Of a DNA stretch of 64,000 bases, positions 11,069 to 22,845 are shown one piece after another. The notes under the pieces are model-generated. The model made no database searches and was not told the DNA's origin. It was given only the letters and a program-made list of their open reading frames with translations. The position numbers and the translations under genes were made by a program. The DNA lies in assembly GCA_900095095.1 (NCBI GenBank), contig FMBT01000353.1, positions 186,001 through 250,000 on the forward strand, read 5' to 3'. Position 1 is the first letter of the stretch; every line of letters starts with the position of its first letter. The DNA comes from Fragilariopsis cylindrus CCMP1102 (lineage: Eukaryota; Bacillariophyta; Bacillariophyceae; Bacillariales; Bacillariaceae).

Positions 11069-11376
11069 AAGATAAAACCCTTTGGACGTATATGGATAGT
11101 ACTGGCCTTGACATACTATTTGTCACGGAAAAGAGGTATGCAGGATGCAGGTTTCGAAGGTGTATGCAAAGAAAAAAAGAAAAGTCGAAAGAATCTTAGT
11201 AATCTCGCTCAGTCTCGTATTTGAAACACGACCATCTAGTGACTGGAGTTAGTCGATCTAATCGAATATTGATAAGGGCGCGCAAATAAATGCACATGAA
11301 AATTAAGTTGATTAATCATAGTTTTATTAATACATTATTGTATAACATAGACTACGTAATTACAATTGTAATTCAT

Positions 11377-13572
11377 TTAAAATACTTCTTCGGGATAATC
11401 TGATTCCATAGAAATTACTTCAGTGCGATCATCTTTAACTACTGTATCAGATTGACAACCCGGCCTTTTGTATATACCGTCATCTTGAAACTCGATAATA
11501 TCATCCTGGCCTCCCATAATCGGTTGATAGAGGAAATAATTTCGGAAGAAGATCCAAAACATAGCTATGGCTGTGATAAAAAATCCAAGTATGACCATAA
11601 TGATGACTATCGCTATCAATAACTTTACATAGTCCTTCTCGTCACTGTTCAAGTTTTGTGCAACGTTTTGAGGAGTCGGAAACCAGTTGGGTAACTGTCC
11701 AATCGTACCATCACACTTCCAATATTCCTCGACGAAGGCCATCCATATCATAGTTGATCGGAATTCTGTCTTTTTAATAACAACGTGCTCCTTAGGTGCA
11801 AGTCGACGTAAGATCTTCTGAACGTGTATCGCTTCAAAGTCATGACAATAAAGATGATATTTGGTATTAGCATCAGATTCGTCCAACGATCCGATCAAGA
11901 TAAACTTTGGTAATGTTGGTAGCCATGTCAGATCATCACCATTGCTATATTGATTCAAAGTTCGATTGGCTTTTGCAATAACTTTAGAAGGAAAAGTTCC
12001 CAAGTGAACGACAGTATCATTGAATGGCGCAACGGCTATAATATCATCTGCAATAAGAGTAGCATTGTTAAATAGATCATACCTCCAAGCATCCTTTGAC
12101 AAAAGCATTGCCATGGGAAGATCGTCCTCTTCATTCGTTGCTTCCTCCTCGATGGCTTCCATGGTTTGTCGTGACTTGAAGAATATTTTAGGTATAACTT
12201 CATCACGGTATAACCCCCACAAGGAACCTTCCGCGTCCACGGGTCGCTCAAAAAAGTAGCTTTGTGGTGCGCAACCAATTTCTTTCTTCAGTCCTAATTT
12301 TTCACGTGTTTGATCGATGAACTTTGATAATTCTTTGCCATTTTTTGTTTCCCCATCCTCTGAACGCGAAAATCCTAACGTATCCTGAAATAATACTTGT
12401 TTATTGGCATCTAAGAATGCATGTGAGAATAATGACGTCGAATTCTCGCTTCGAACTGATTCCTTTTTAGGGAAAGAAACGAAGCCTACTGTATCCATAT
12501 ATCGACCGGCTTCGAACGTCATAGTTGTATCTTCCAATTGCTTCACTCCACGATAATGTGTGTGTCCGGTAATAAACACAACTGGCATACCCTGTCCAAT
12601 ATTGCTTCTAATCGCTGATTTGATAACTTGCACTAACGGATCGACTAAGTCCATGTGAGCTAAAACTAATATAGCATCATAATGTTCTTCTACTAGTGCG
12701 TTCACAAACCACTCCTGCGCAACAACTGTTTCAACATCCTCGATAACAATACCGGAATTGGGAGCATAATCTTTCATGTTGTATAAAAAACCAAATGTAA
12801 GTAATTTGCTATTTTTCCATGTAAAATTTTATATCGATTACCAAGGGGTTGTTGTGAACCGTCATCGTAATCATTACCTGTTCCGTGTGACAATTGTTTA
12901 GTATTCGTCTCAGCTCTATTGATATTCGATGTTAAATATCGGTCACCCCACCAATCCACATATCCACCCGGTCGGGTCATAAATTCTATATTTTTCTTAC
13001 TGTACAATTCATGATTGCCACAGGTAAGAACATCATATGGCATTTTCTCCAATAGTGGAATTAAATATCCTGGATAATTTCCAGATCCATCTGTTCCACC
13101 AGGTTCATTACCCATACCCATTTGACTCAGTCCTGTACCATGAATAAAGTCACCATTGTTCACGAAAAATATATCTCGATGTTGATTTTGTGGTTTATCA
13201 GCATCATCATCACCATAGGCATCGCAATGATCTTTCAAATTTTCCCAAAATGATAGTACGTCACCCAGATCAGCATCGTAGTGTGGTTCCTGACGACTGT
13301 GACCACCCAGCTAAAAGGAAGGAAGGACAAAAGAATCAGAAAAGGAAAGAATCAATATTGAGAGAATGATATACAGTACCATGCAGAGCTGAAAACGACT
13401 CGACTGTGTGTGAAGAAATGAAGAATGCCAATCGAGAATAACCATTCCATTCCATTATACAGAATATTTTAGTGTTTAATAACGATAATCAATATACTAT
13501 AGTACTTACCCAAGAATGTAAATCAGTTAAGACAACGACGTTGATATCACCAAAGGGAAGATTTGGCATCTT

Positions 13573-13604
<32 letters not shown>

Positions 13605-13803
13605 GAATACCACCACCATTATTAGAACTGCTGCTCCTGCTGCTGCTGCTGCTGCTGCTGATAGCGTTAGTAGAGAATGAATCGATATCGATATAGGATG
13701 ATCCTATTAGTAGAGCAATAATAAAGCAGAGCCTGAAAGAAAACAACGACGGCAAAGAAGTAGCATCATCAGTCGTGCTGCTACGATTAGTTGATCGAAA
13801 CAT
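11377..13803 (-). CDS. Secretory-pathway calcineurin-like metallophosphatase (5'-nucleotidase-like), copy 1
   Basis: Exon 1 is 13803-13510 (98 codons, GTAAGT donor); exon 2 starts at 13310 after a TTTTAG acceptor and runs to 11377. One base is missing in an A5 run at 12812-12816; a -1 step there restores KNSKLLTFGFLYNM, matching the neighbouring paralogue, and gives about 742 residues. The signal/anchor segment is near residues 26-36. Metal-binding motifs in order: LTDLHSW (D-x-H), GGHSRQEP, NNGDFIHGTG, CGNHEL, LAHMD and FITGHTHYR. A C-terminal membrane helix (LLIAIVIIMVILGFFITAIA) precedes a short tail. The layout resembles the yeast vacuolar YHR202W-type family. The substrate is unknown. 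It is paired head to head with copy 2. Confidence 0.8.
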
Positions 13804-13837
13804 AATGAATATTGACGGATATTTTGGATCTTTTCCT

Positions 13838-13839
13838 TT

Positions 13840-13872
<33 letters not shown>
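13838..13872. repeat. CT/GA microsatellite upstream of metallophosphatase copy 1
   Basis: An imperfect CTCTGT then CT repeat, which reads as GAGA on the coding strand, lies 35-70 nt before the start codon at 13803. The 13804-14424 gap is the shared divergent promoter region of the two metallophosphatase paralogues; nothing else is recognised in it. Confidence 0.7.
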
Positions 13873-14424
13873 TGGAATCTACTACTCCACTAGTCTATTG
13901 TTTTTCTTGATAGATCCCTTGGCTGTTCGGAGCTACAATGTACTGTAGAGTGCAGATGGTAATTACGTTGTATGTTTTTGGTGGTTGAGTTTACTAAAGC
14001 TGTATATAATATGTGTACTCGAAGTAGTGACTTTTAATTAAATCATCATAAGTACAAAAAGTTAAAAAGGTGAAAGAATTGAGAATAAGGCTTTTGCTTC
14101 GATCAAGCAATGCAATGATCACGCCCTATTATTTTATTGCGGCGGCGAAATAAAAAGATTTCGTTAAATACAGTATCAAAAAGAAGCTAAAGCATGTCTA
14201 AATTCATTATCTGAGTGAGTCGTGCGCTGAAGGTCATCTTTTCGAGTCTTTTTCACGTGGTGTGCGTTAAGTAGAAATCACGATACAACGCAAAGTGTTA
14301 TTATTATCATTCATTTTGTCATAATAATATTTACCTTTTGATTCTTGTTGACCTAACAACAAAAGACAAAAGAAAAGAAACTGCAAGCAAACAATATTGA
14401 ACATAGACGACAACGACGACGACG

Positions 14425-16784
14425 ATGATGATGTGGATAATAAGAAAGCGATGGCATAACCATAATCGACGCCATTTTGATGATCAATCCTCCGTTTTCT
14501 TTGTTGGAATAGCATTGCTTATTTTCTTGTCATTCCTTGTGACGGTGACGACGGCTGATAATACTGATGTAGTAAAAAGTAATGCCGACGTCAATAATAG
14601 TCTATTATCATTGAAACCAAATCTTCCTTTTGGTGATATTAATTTACTAGTCGTATCGGACGTACATTCATTTGTTGGTGGTCATCCACATGAACCAGAT
14701 CGGAATGCTGATTATGGAGATTTATATTCATTCCATGAACGTCTTAAAGAATACATGAACAACAATCAAAATCAGAATCAAATGGATGGTCGTAGTCGTG
14801 ATTTATGGTTATTAAATAATGGTGATTGGTTACATGGGACAGGATTAGCCATGGATGGCAATGCCACTAATCTATTACCTATTATTACTTCAATGCCATG
14901 GGATGCATTGAGTATGGGAAATCATGAGGCGATATACAGTGACGTGTTACAGGATATGAAAGAATCCATGTTACCAAAATTTCCTGGAAAATATATCACA
15001 AGTAATGTATTGTGGAAGAATAATAATACTACCAGTGATAATAATAATAATAATAAGGAACAAGAACAAGAACAACTACAACCCTTCGGTGAGCGGTATC
15101 AATTATTAAAAGGTCGTAATTCGACTGTATTAGTATTTGGATTCTTATATGATATGGAAAGACCATCCTCAACGATACAGGTTGTTCCTGTCGAAGAAAC
15201 AATAGAGGAAGATTGGTTTCGAGATATTCTTGTTAGTAACAATAACAACGATAACGAAAACGATAATGATAACGAAAATGAAGAACAAAAATACAATTAC
15301 GATGCGATTATTGTGATGGCACATATGGATACTGATGATCCATTAATTGATCTAATATATGAAAAAATTCGATCCTATGTGGATCCAAAGATGCCAATAC
15401 AATTTATTAATGGACATTCTCATACACGTTCTTTTACAAATAATATCAAAAAGGATCAGTATGTACACAAATTATTACCCGGTGGTTTATTTGATACCAT
15501 TGGTTGGGTCACAATTCCTAAATTTGATACAGCACAAACATTAGATATCCAACAACTAAAAGATGGTACCACAAATGAATTTCAACATCAATTCCTGAAT
15601 ACCAGCAAATCATACTTACAGTCAACATTATTCGGTGACGACTACGACGACGACGTACCAACATTACGCACACCCAAGGGGGATGCAATATCACGTCTAA
15701 TTAACGATACACAAACAAAATTAGAATTAAATCAAATTGTGCCTGTCCTGGTAAAGATTTTTATCGCAATGTATCCATCTATGATGAGAACTCGTTATGG
15801 AAATTATGGAGAGATCATGTGGTGAAAACACAAATATTTAAAAAGAATACAGATCGGGTGATGTTAGTATCCAAGAAAACATTTAGATATGACCTACGTG
15901 GTAGTGGGATTGGTAAACATGACGATGATGCCAATGACGTTAGATGATGTGATTGCAATCGCACCGTATATGGAAAAGGTGATTTATGTGGGTGATGTTC
16001 CGGATTGGATGGTCCGACGAATGAATAATACATTCAATACGTATAGTCATCATAATATAATACCTGATTATGTATTAGCAGGTGATTTAGATGAAGTTAA
16101 GACAGCAGAAACGTATCAACTATATACACATGAGGTGGACGTGCCAAAAATTAAAGCCAAATTAGAAAAGTATAATTTCCAAAATTTTGTATTAAAGTAT
16201 ACAGGTAATCGAGATACTTTGTATTGGTTAGATTATGTTCGAATGCATATCCATGTAAGGGATTAACTGGAAAAGAAGAAGAAAAAAGAATGAAACAAAA
16301 CCATACTTTTATGATCCAAATGAATTAGAAGAAGAAGATACCGATGGGCAATTTTCCATAGAAGATAAAGAAGAAGACGATGACGATGATAACGTTAACA
16401 GCGAGGACATAGAATGGACCTTACCACCGGGTGATGAATATCTCGGTTACGTTCCGGGGAAGGGAGAAACGCATACGTTATCGAATGATGTTTATGAAAA
16501 GTATACAACACCAGAAGAACGTGAAAAGGAAAAGAATGATAAAAATTCAAAAGCATCTGCAGCCAATCGTAAAAGCACAAAAGTACTGGTGATCTAAAGC
16601 TCAGTTAAAGGAACGAAAAAAGGCACAAAAACATACCATTAAAATGTTTGCTTTAGCATTAGCTGGTATCATATTACTAGTTCCCGTTGTTTGTTTGATA
16701 ATGCAAATTACGGGACACAATAACATAGAAGGTGACGGACACGGTGATTATGATGGGATCGGTATTATGATAAGGAAGAAATGA
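14425..16784 (+). CDS. Calcineurin-like metallophosphatase, copy 2, with several frame breaks
   Basis: Paralogue of the minus-strand copy, divergently oriented 620 bp away. The first frame (14425-15825) holds a signal anchor (SVFFVGIALLIFLSFLVTVT) and all metal motifs: VVSDVHSF, GGHPHEP, NNGDWLHGTG, SMGNHEA, VMAHMD and FINGHSHTR. Homology continues after that stop only if the frame changes: near 15739 (-1), 15935-15945 (+1 or two -1), 16235 (-1), 16300 (-1) and about 16578 and 16594 (-1 each). The frame then reads through a Lys-rich stretch into a membrane helix (MFALALAGIILLVPVV) and stops at 16784; further shifts could extend it to 16875. Either a decaying copy or a region with uncorrected base deletions. 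The motifs themselves are intact. Confidence 0.7.
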
Positions 16785-17022
16785 GATCATACGACGAAAG
16801 CGACTGAGAGGTGATAATTCCAAGTCGTCACTTCCACTCCATGATCGACCACTGAAGGAGATTGAAATTATATAACTCAATAATAATAAATACTATAGAA
16901 TTATTTTGCTATTATAATGTGAGAGGGAAGAGTTTCCACGTTTGTTTGCTTTCGTTTGGTTTGCTTTTTGCTATAATGGAATTTTCTATTATCTCTCTAT
17001 CTCAATCGTCAACTTTATACCC

Positions 17023-18610
17023 TTAGGATTTCTTCAGAAAATCATATATCGTATCTACTACTGCATCAGCTGTATCGGGATCAGCATGTAAATGATGACT
17101 ACCTGGTAATGTCTTGTACATTTTTGGTTTTAAATTTTGTATAGCACGATCGATACGATCTTTTTCAAATGGATACCCATCATCTGCAGAAAGTATACAA
17201 ACTGGAGCTTCCACTTCCTTCATAATATAATCAATTTGATCAGATGATAAGTACTGTAATGATGGCCATAATAATCTTGTATCGTGTCGAAATTTATACC
17301 CAATAATACTACTAGGAGTGACGATGGTAGCAACGTCGTCGTCATCGTCGTCTCCTTCCTTGGCGTTCGTGTCTTCGTTTTCGTTATTGTCGTAGACGGC
17401 AATGGTAGCACGGGTAACTAATTCTGTTGCTGCTTCTAATGATATATATTGATGTCCACCTTTATTCCTTTGAGCAGATTTTTGTCTTGCCTGAATACAT
17501 CGATCCAGTGTAGGATATAATGTATGTCGTCTACCGGTCGGACCTGCCAACCTACGTTGTGTAACATGATTCCGTATAGTAGATGCAGTATTTTCTGGGG
17601 CACCTGGTTCTGATCCAATCATATCAATTGAAATTAAATTAGATATTTGACTTGGAAATGCACCCGCATACGTTGTTGCGATTCCACCACCCATACTATG
17701 TCCGATAAGTGTTACATTATTACTACTATCTTCGCAACCATAATTCTTATTATCATCATCATCATCATCCCAACCTAAGGCATGTAAGGTTTCAGCGACA
17801 TATATACACCCTCACTTAATACCGTTGATGGACCATCGATTGGTCTATGTGATGACCAACCATGACCTGGTAGATCTATTGCAACAAATTCTGCTACACC
17901 ACCAAATTTTTCAATCAAATGTGGAGCAAGATAATGAAAACTTCGACAGTTATCTAACCAACCATGTAATGCTAAAATCTTTATTTTTGTTGGTGCCTTT
18001 CTTTTCTTGTCATCGTCGTCCCCTACTGTTTGGTGTGGTTGTTTGTAGAAATAATGTTGACCCTTCAGATCGTGCCATCAGCGAGAGTCAGATTGATCTC
18101 ATTCATTGAGACAGCTCCGCCATTCACATTACTTTCTCCTTCTATTGTAATTTCGGCATTGTTATTGGCTGTAGAAGAAAGGAATCGTTGTTGAACTTGT
18201 TGTCGCTGATGATGCATCCTCCTCCTCCAAGATGAAGAAGATCTAACGAATGCGTTTAGTAAAGGCACCCCGGCCGAAGAACGGCAAAAATGACGACCAG
18301 ATGACGATAATAAATCCATTGTTCTTGTTATCATTGTCGTCGAAACAATACGTCGAATCGACATGTTGTTGGGTAGTAGTGAGTAACCGTAGTAACAGCA
18401 ATTATAGTTCGAAGATAACAGTAGCAGAGCTATTAAAATTGAATGACAATAATATGATCGATTTTGCCGCTGCCGTGTTCGTGATCGTTGCCGTCGTCTT
18501 CCTTGGCGAGCAACACTTTTACAACTACTATTATCTGTACCAATCGATGCCGATGCTGCTGATAATGTTTCGATCTCAACACAACTTTCGCGAGAACGAT
18601 TATTTTCCAT
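17023..18610 (-). CDS. Alpha/beta-hydrolase (SERHL/epoxide-hydrolase-like), frame-broken twice
   Basis: The ATG at 18610 opens an N-terminal extension with a hydrophobic segment ([12 protein letters not shown]) and basic/Ser-rich stretch that could be an organelle targeting sequence; later in-frame ATGs are also possible starts. A -1 step near 18090 continues to [15 protein letters not shown] and DLPGHGWS. A second -1 step near 17811 continues to the nucleophile elbow [10 protein letters not shown]. The uninterrupted remainder ends at 17023 with the acid region ([12 protein letters not shown]) and [10 protein letters not shown], which carries the catalytic His. Ser-Asp-His hydrolase fold is clear. 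The pattern resembles serine-hydrolase-like (SERHL) proteins. The substrate is unknown. Confidence 0.7.
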
Positions 18611-19655
18611 TGATAACTTTTTCCTCGGCCCCAATCTATCTCTTTCTCTGTCTGCCTATCTCTCTCTCTCTCTCTCTCTGTATTTATCTGTACTCTTCCT
18701 CGTCGTGGTGGACGGCCAATGTCCAAGTGGTTTGGACGATGTAAATGGATGGTTGCTGGCATGTTGCATGCATGGCATTCTCCATTCCTCTTTCCTTTTT
18801 CTTTTTTTCTTTCAATCATCAATCATTCCTAATAGTGTTCATTATATTTAAGGTTTCGCGCCATACGAGTATTAATCGAGTGAGTCGATTTAAGACAATC
18901 AAATTACAAATTACAAATTACCCTACAAAACCTCAGATTGAAAATACACGAATCATCGCTAACCAGCAAATCGCTCGAAATTCTCTCAGATCGATATTGG
19001 AAGCAGAGCGGCGAATGATATAGTTATATTGCTTCAGCCGTCTTTCTATGAAAAGAGATTAGCTAGTATATCGAACCTGGAAGACCACCATCCTTTGGAC
19101 CGATCATATACGGTGCTTACCTATTATTATATATACTGTATATATATATTATATATATATAACAGCTAAGACTAGTACAAACTTCCGAATGAAATAAAGA
19201 CAATGACGGGAGACGTATTGAAGCAGAAGGCATTTATCTTAGAAGTAACATGGGACTGAAAATAATAAGTGTGAACCCCTAATTGTATTGTTATGATCTA
19301 ATCTGTTCCAATATTCTTCACTTTGTTATTGTTTTTGACACAATTAAAATGTCTACCTGAGCCTATAGCAGATTTTCCAACTTCCTTCCACGAACCCATC
19401 AATATTCGCGTTACAAATAGCTCTAGGTTTGGGGACTTCAGGCGAAGATAAACAAATATGAAGTCTAGCTAGAGTCTATTTCTATAATATTGTCACTTAA
19501 TACATCTTGCTAGTAGGGTGTGTGTCTTTTATTGAGCAACCATGTTTGGCTTCAAGGTGACATTTAAAATTTATTTTGAGATGAAACTAATCGTTTTCAA
19601 TGTAAGATCTGTATGCCCAACTAATTTCCAGACCCTCGACGTTATTGACCCTGCA
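18611..19655. other. Intergenic, ~1 kb, with CT and TA microsatellites
   Basis: A CT repeat at 18659-18679 (GAGA on the strand of the hydrolase, ~50 nt before its ATG) and a TA-rich tract at about 19121-19162. No gene or RNA that I can support in this gap. Confidence 0.5.
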
Positions 19656-22184
19656 TTATATAGAAGCCAACAAAGCAATAGAGATTGCCCAACTACCAAA
19701 GACAAGAAGACCAAAGGATGAGTATTCTTTAGCCGTACCCCTTGCTATATTTTCGGGATTCAATTCTGCCTGACTAGTTTGCACGATGTATTTCCCCACT
19801 ATAATCCCCATATTAAAGAGAGTATAGATGATAAAATTCGTAATCATTAAAGCTACCGTCGCCATACACGATAAAGTAATGCTATCAAGAATTGATGATA
19901 AGGCGACGGCATCGGGAGATGAAGAGAGATAATTACGCGCACTTTCGAGTGTGATGCTCTTTTCCATTTCCAGCACTAAGCTTACTTGACCGCCATCAAA
20001 CAAGGATTGCATTTGATATGCCCAATATCCGATCTTGATTCCTAGTAAACCGAAACAATACATTCTAGGCATATGGACGTAAAAGGAATTCTTCAGAAAT
20101 AATCGAGATGTTCGTGGCACGAGACAGAGGACGATTGATGCATCCAACGTAGCCGCAACACCAAACGACATAACCAGCATACTGTATCTGAATCCAAACA
20201 TGCAGGGCTCCATCATCCTTGACATCTCCATCATATTGAATGCCGCCGGCGCAGGAGTTCCTGTCACGAGACGAGCTGTGAAGTGTGAGATGGAGAGTAT
20301 TAAAGCCGGGAAGAAGGTCGATGTCACAAGCAAAGTCATCCAAATAAATTCAGCCCTAAAACCAGCTTCGTGATATTCCATTATTGATAAGAGAAGTGTA
20401 AATATTAAAATTGCCTCTGCGTCACCAACCAACGGAAATTTTCCAAGTCTTGGGATGGAGATCTTATCCCACAATATGCTAGACTTCACGTCGACGAAGG
20501 TCAAAGTCACTACCAGTAATCCAACAACACCTACACATAATCCCAGAATGATTTCGACAAAAAGCTCTTCCGCTTGAGAATTCTGAAAGATATCGTCCAT
20601 CATTGCCGTCGCCGTCGTGGTCGCATTCGGTATGTTCGTCAAGTCTCTACCTTCTAAGGCTTTAGCTAGAATAGCCAAAGTCTTATCGGGCGATATGACG
20701 TCAAAGAAGTCGAAGAAACTACTTGTGGCACGACGTGTTACGCCGAAACATGCCGCTATGAAGGGTAAACACACACAAAAATTGATCACAGCCGCTCTGG
20801 TGTTGTTTGTTCTCCAGTAGGAAACATACAAATCTTTTGTCATGAAAAAATGCGGCGTCAGGCAAAGCAGTGTATAACAATACTGTACGAGCCGAAAGAT
20901 ATCCGTGCGACTTTTACGTTGATTGTCTCGAGCGTAAGTAGATCGAAGAACGTGTACAAAGCGTGAATTGTGTGCAATCTGTTGAGTGATCATTTCCATT
21001 TTCATTGCATGTTCCGCCTTTTGATGACGGAATTGTTCTATAAAGTTTCCCGTAGGTGCAATCTTACATCCGAACTCTTCATGTGCCTTTATGAGTCCGC
21101 GTTTCCCGGTCCATTTGCATCCATACTGTGAGTACCGACATCGCATAAGAACATGATCACAAACTGCTTCGTGATTTGCGATTTCAGGCAACGGCAATTT
21201 CCGGAACGGGCATCCAACAGACACATATCGACAAGGAAGCGTAGGTGCACTACCACCATTAGTAACTCCATACATCCCCGCATCAGGTGCCATCTTATCA
21301 TATTCACAACGACATACCGGGCATCTTGGTTTTTGGTTTCGCTCTTGATCCGATTCGTATACTCGTTGAAGACATGATCGACAAAATCTAGAGGAACATT
21401 TTCCACACCCTACCGGTTCGTTCAGATATTCGTAACAAATTTCACACTTAAAACGCTCATAGTCGGGAGGATCTACCTCCTCTTCTATCGTCGTCGTCGT
21501 CGTCGCCGTAGTAGTTGTTGTATTCCTCGAGGACGGTGGAACAGGCTGAGGAAGGAGAGGGTCGACTTGAACTTGAACATGAACCTGTCTGATATTATTA
21601 CTACTCATGGACGGACGAGGATCCACGCGTGTTTGTGTTTGTGATGGGTTGTTGTTTGGTTGTTGCCGCATGTTCATCAATCGTCCACTTCCGACGTTAA
21701 AATGAATCGGTCGGACATTATTACGATTTATGATGATAGGAGGGCGCGGTTGCGGTTGCGGTTGCGACTGTGATGGGTTATTTTGATCGCCAGTAGGACC
21801 AGGACCAGGACGAGGGCCTGTATCGAAAACCTGTCGGATATTATTACCATTCATAGACGGAAGAGGAGGGCGTGGTGGTTGTATTTGTGATGTGATATTT
21901 TCATTACCAGCAGGAACAGGACCTGCATCAATTACAAAAGGGCTATCTTCAGCACCATTATCTGTCAAGTTTGGTTGACGATGGATTCGAAAGCCTCTTG
22001 GTGGTTGTGACTGTGAAGGATTATTTTCAATAAAACGGCGGATTCGACGTTGGTTTCGTAGCCGCGTTACGAAATTTCCTTGCCCATCCTGCTCCTGCTC
22101 CTGCTCCTGCTGTTGTTCCTGCTCCTGTTCGACAGTATCGGGGGCCTGAATCATATCACCACTAGGATCTAATCCGTCTGACAT
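19656..22184 (-). CDS. RING + TRAF-type zinc finger multispanning membrane protein
   Basis: A single 842-residue frame from an ATG. Residues 1-240 are low complexity (Gln, Pro, Asn, Thr). A C3HC4 RING lies at about 247-292 (CEICYEYLNEPVGCGKC, FCRSCL, CPVCRCEY). TRAF-type zinc fingers follow at about 316-373 (CRYVSVGCPF, CRYSQYGCKWTG, HEEFGC). Residues ~430-842 contain roughly eight or nine hydrophobic helices, for example LFVEIILGLCVGVVGLLVVT and FIWMTLLVTSTFFPALILSI. The architecture suggests a membrane-anchored ubiquitin E3 ligase. RING-TRAF zinc-finger pairs are known in SIAH/TRAF/LNX-type proteins, but the C-terminal membrane block is not one I recognise. The cellular membrane and substrates are unknown. 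Confidence 0.8.
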   Translation of the reverse strand: MSDGLDPSGDMIQAPDTVEQEQEQQQEQEQEQDGQGNFVTRLRNQRRIRRFIENNPSQSQPPRGFRIHRQPNLTDNGAEDSPFVIDAGPVPAGNENITSQIQPPRPPLPSMNGNNIRQVFDTGPRPGPGPTGDQNNPSQSQPQPQPRPPIIINRNNVRPIHFNVGSGRLMNMRQQPNNNPSQTQTRVDPRPSMSSNNIRQVHVQVQVDPLLPQPVPPSSRNTTTTTATTTTTIEEEVDPPDYERFKCEICYEYLNEPVGCGKCSSRFCRSCLQRVYESDQERNQKPRCPVCRCEYDKMAPDAGMYGVTNGGSAPTLPCRYVSVGCPFRKLPLPEIANHEAVCDHVLMRCRYSQYGCKWTGKRGLIKAHEEFGCKIAPTGNFIEQFRHQKAEHAMKMEMITQQIAHNSRFVHVLRSTYARDNQRKSRTDIFRLVQYCYTLLCLTPHFFMTKDLYVSYWRTNNTRAAVINFCVCLPFIAACFGVTRRATSSFFDFFDVISPDKTLAILAKALEGRDLTNIPNATTTATAMMDDIFQNSQAEELFVEIILGLCVGVVGLLVVTLTFVDVKSSILWDKISIPRLGKFPLVGDAEAILIFTLLLSIMEYHEAGFRAEFIWMTLLVTSTFFPALILSISHFTARLVTGTPAPAAFNMMEMSRMMEPCMFGFRYSMLVMSFGVAATLDASIVLCLVPRTSRLFLKNSFYVHMPRMYCFGLLGIKIGYWAYQMQSLFDGGQVSLVLEMEKSITLESARNYLSSSPDAVALSSILDSITLSCMATVALMITNFIIYTLFNMGIIVGKYIVQTSQAELNPENIARGTAKEYSSFGLLVFGSWAISIALLASI

Positions 22185-22845
22185 GGCTACAAGAGCTACT
22201 CCACCACGGTAAGACGTTGAGGTGTTGGCCTTTCTCCTCTCTCATCCGCTACAAGCTACAAGTATGGTCATTAAGACAACAAAAAATTATTGAACAGAAT
22301 TTTTTTTTAAAGTGGCCTGATGTTGGTGAATCCCACTCGATTATTCGTGACTGAGCATCTATGAACGACTCACTCGACTCGACTCACTCACTTTGGCAGT
22401 ATTCAATAATGCAAAGTACCTATTTCATAAGTATCAGATTTTCTAGCTACACACAAGCTGTTATTCTAGGAGCACTTTGAAGCATAAATATATATAATAG
22501 TGTAATATATTCAATAATGATGCTCTATTTGATATAGTTATTGTCATTCATTGTAATGAAATGTCGACACAAGCTATATGCACTTAGTGGAGAGAAAATC
22601 AAACATGAAAAAAGCAATAAGCAATTACGGTACGTTCGAATTTGCCATTACTGAAGAAAGATTAAATTTAAAAGTTACTTAAATGCAGTAGACACTAACA
22701 ATATAATTGTTCCATTAATTTTTTTCAACCGTGTATTTTTCTTGAGATTTTTCATCTCTTTTTTATTTACAGTATTTATATATTTTTCCTTCTTATTTTC
22801 CTTATTCTTTACTAACAATTTTAGAATAATAGTAAATATGTTATT
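22185..22845. other. Intergenic, no gene seen
   Basis: AT-rich gap of about 660 bp between the RING/TRAF gene and the TM9SF gene (both minus). It holds short GACTC/ACTCA repeats near 22365-22395. Nothing else is supported. Confidence 0.4.
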
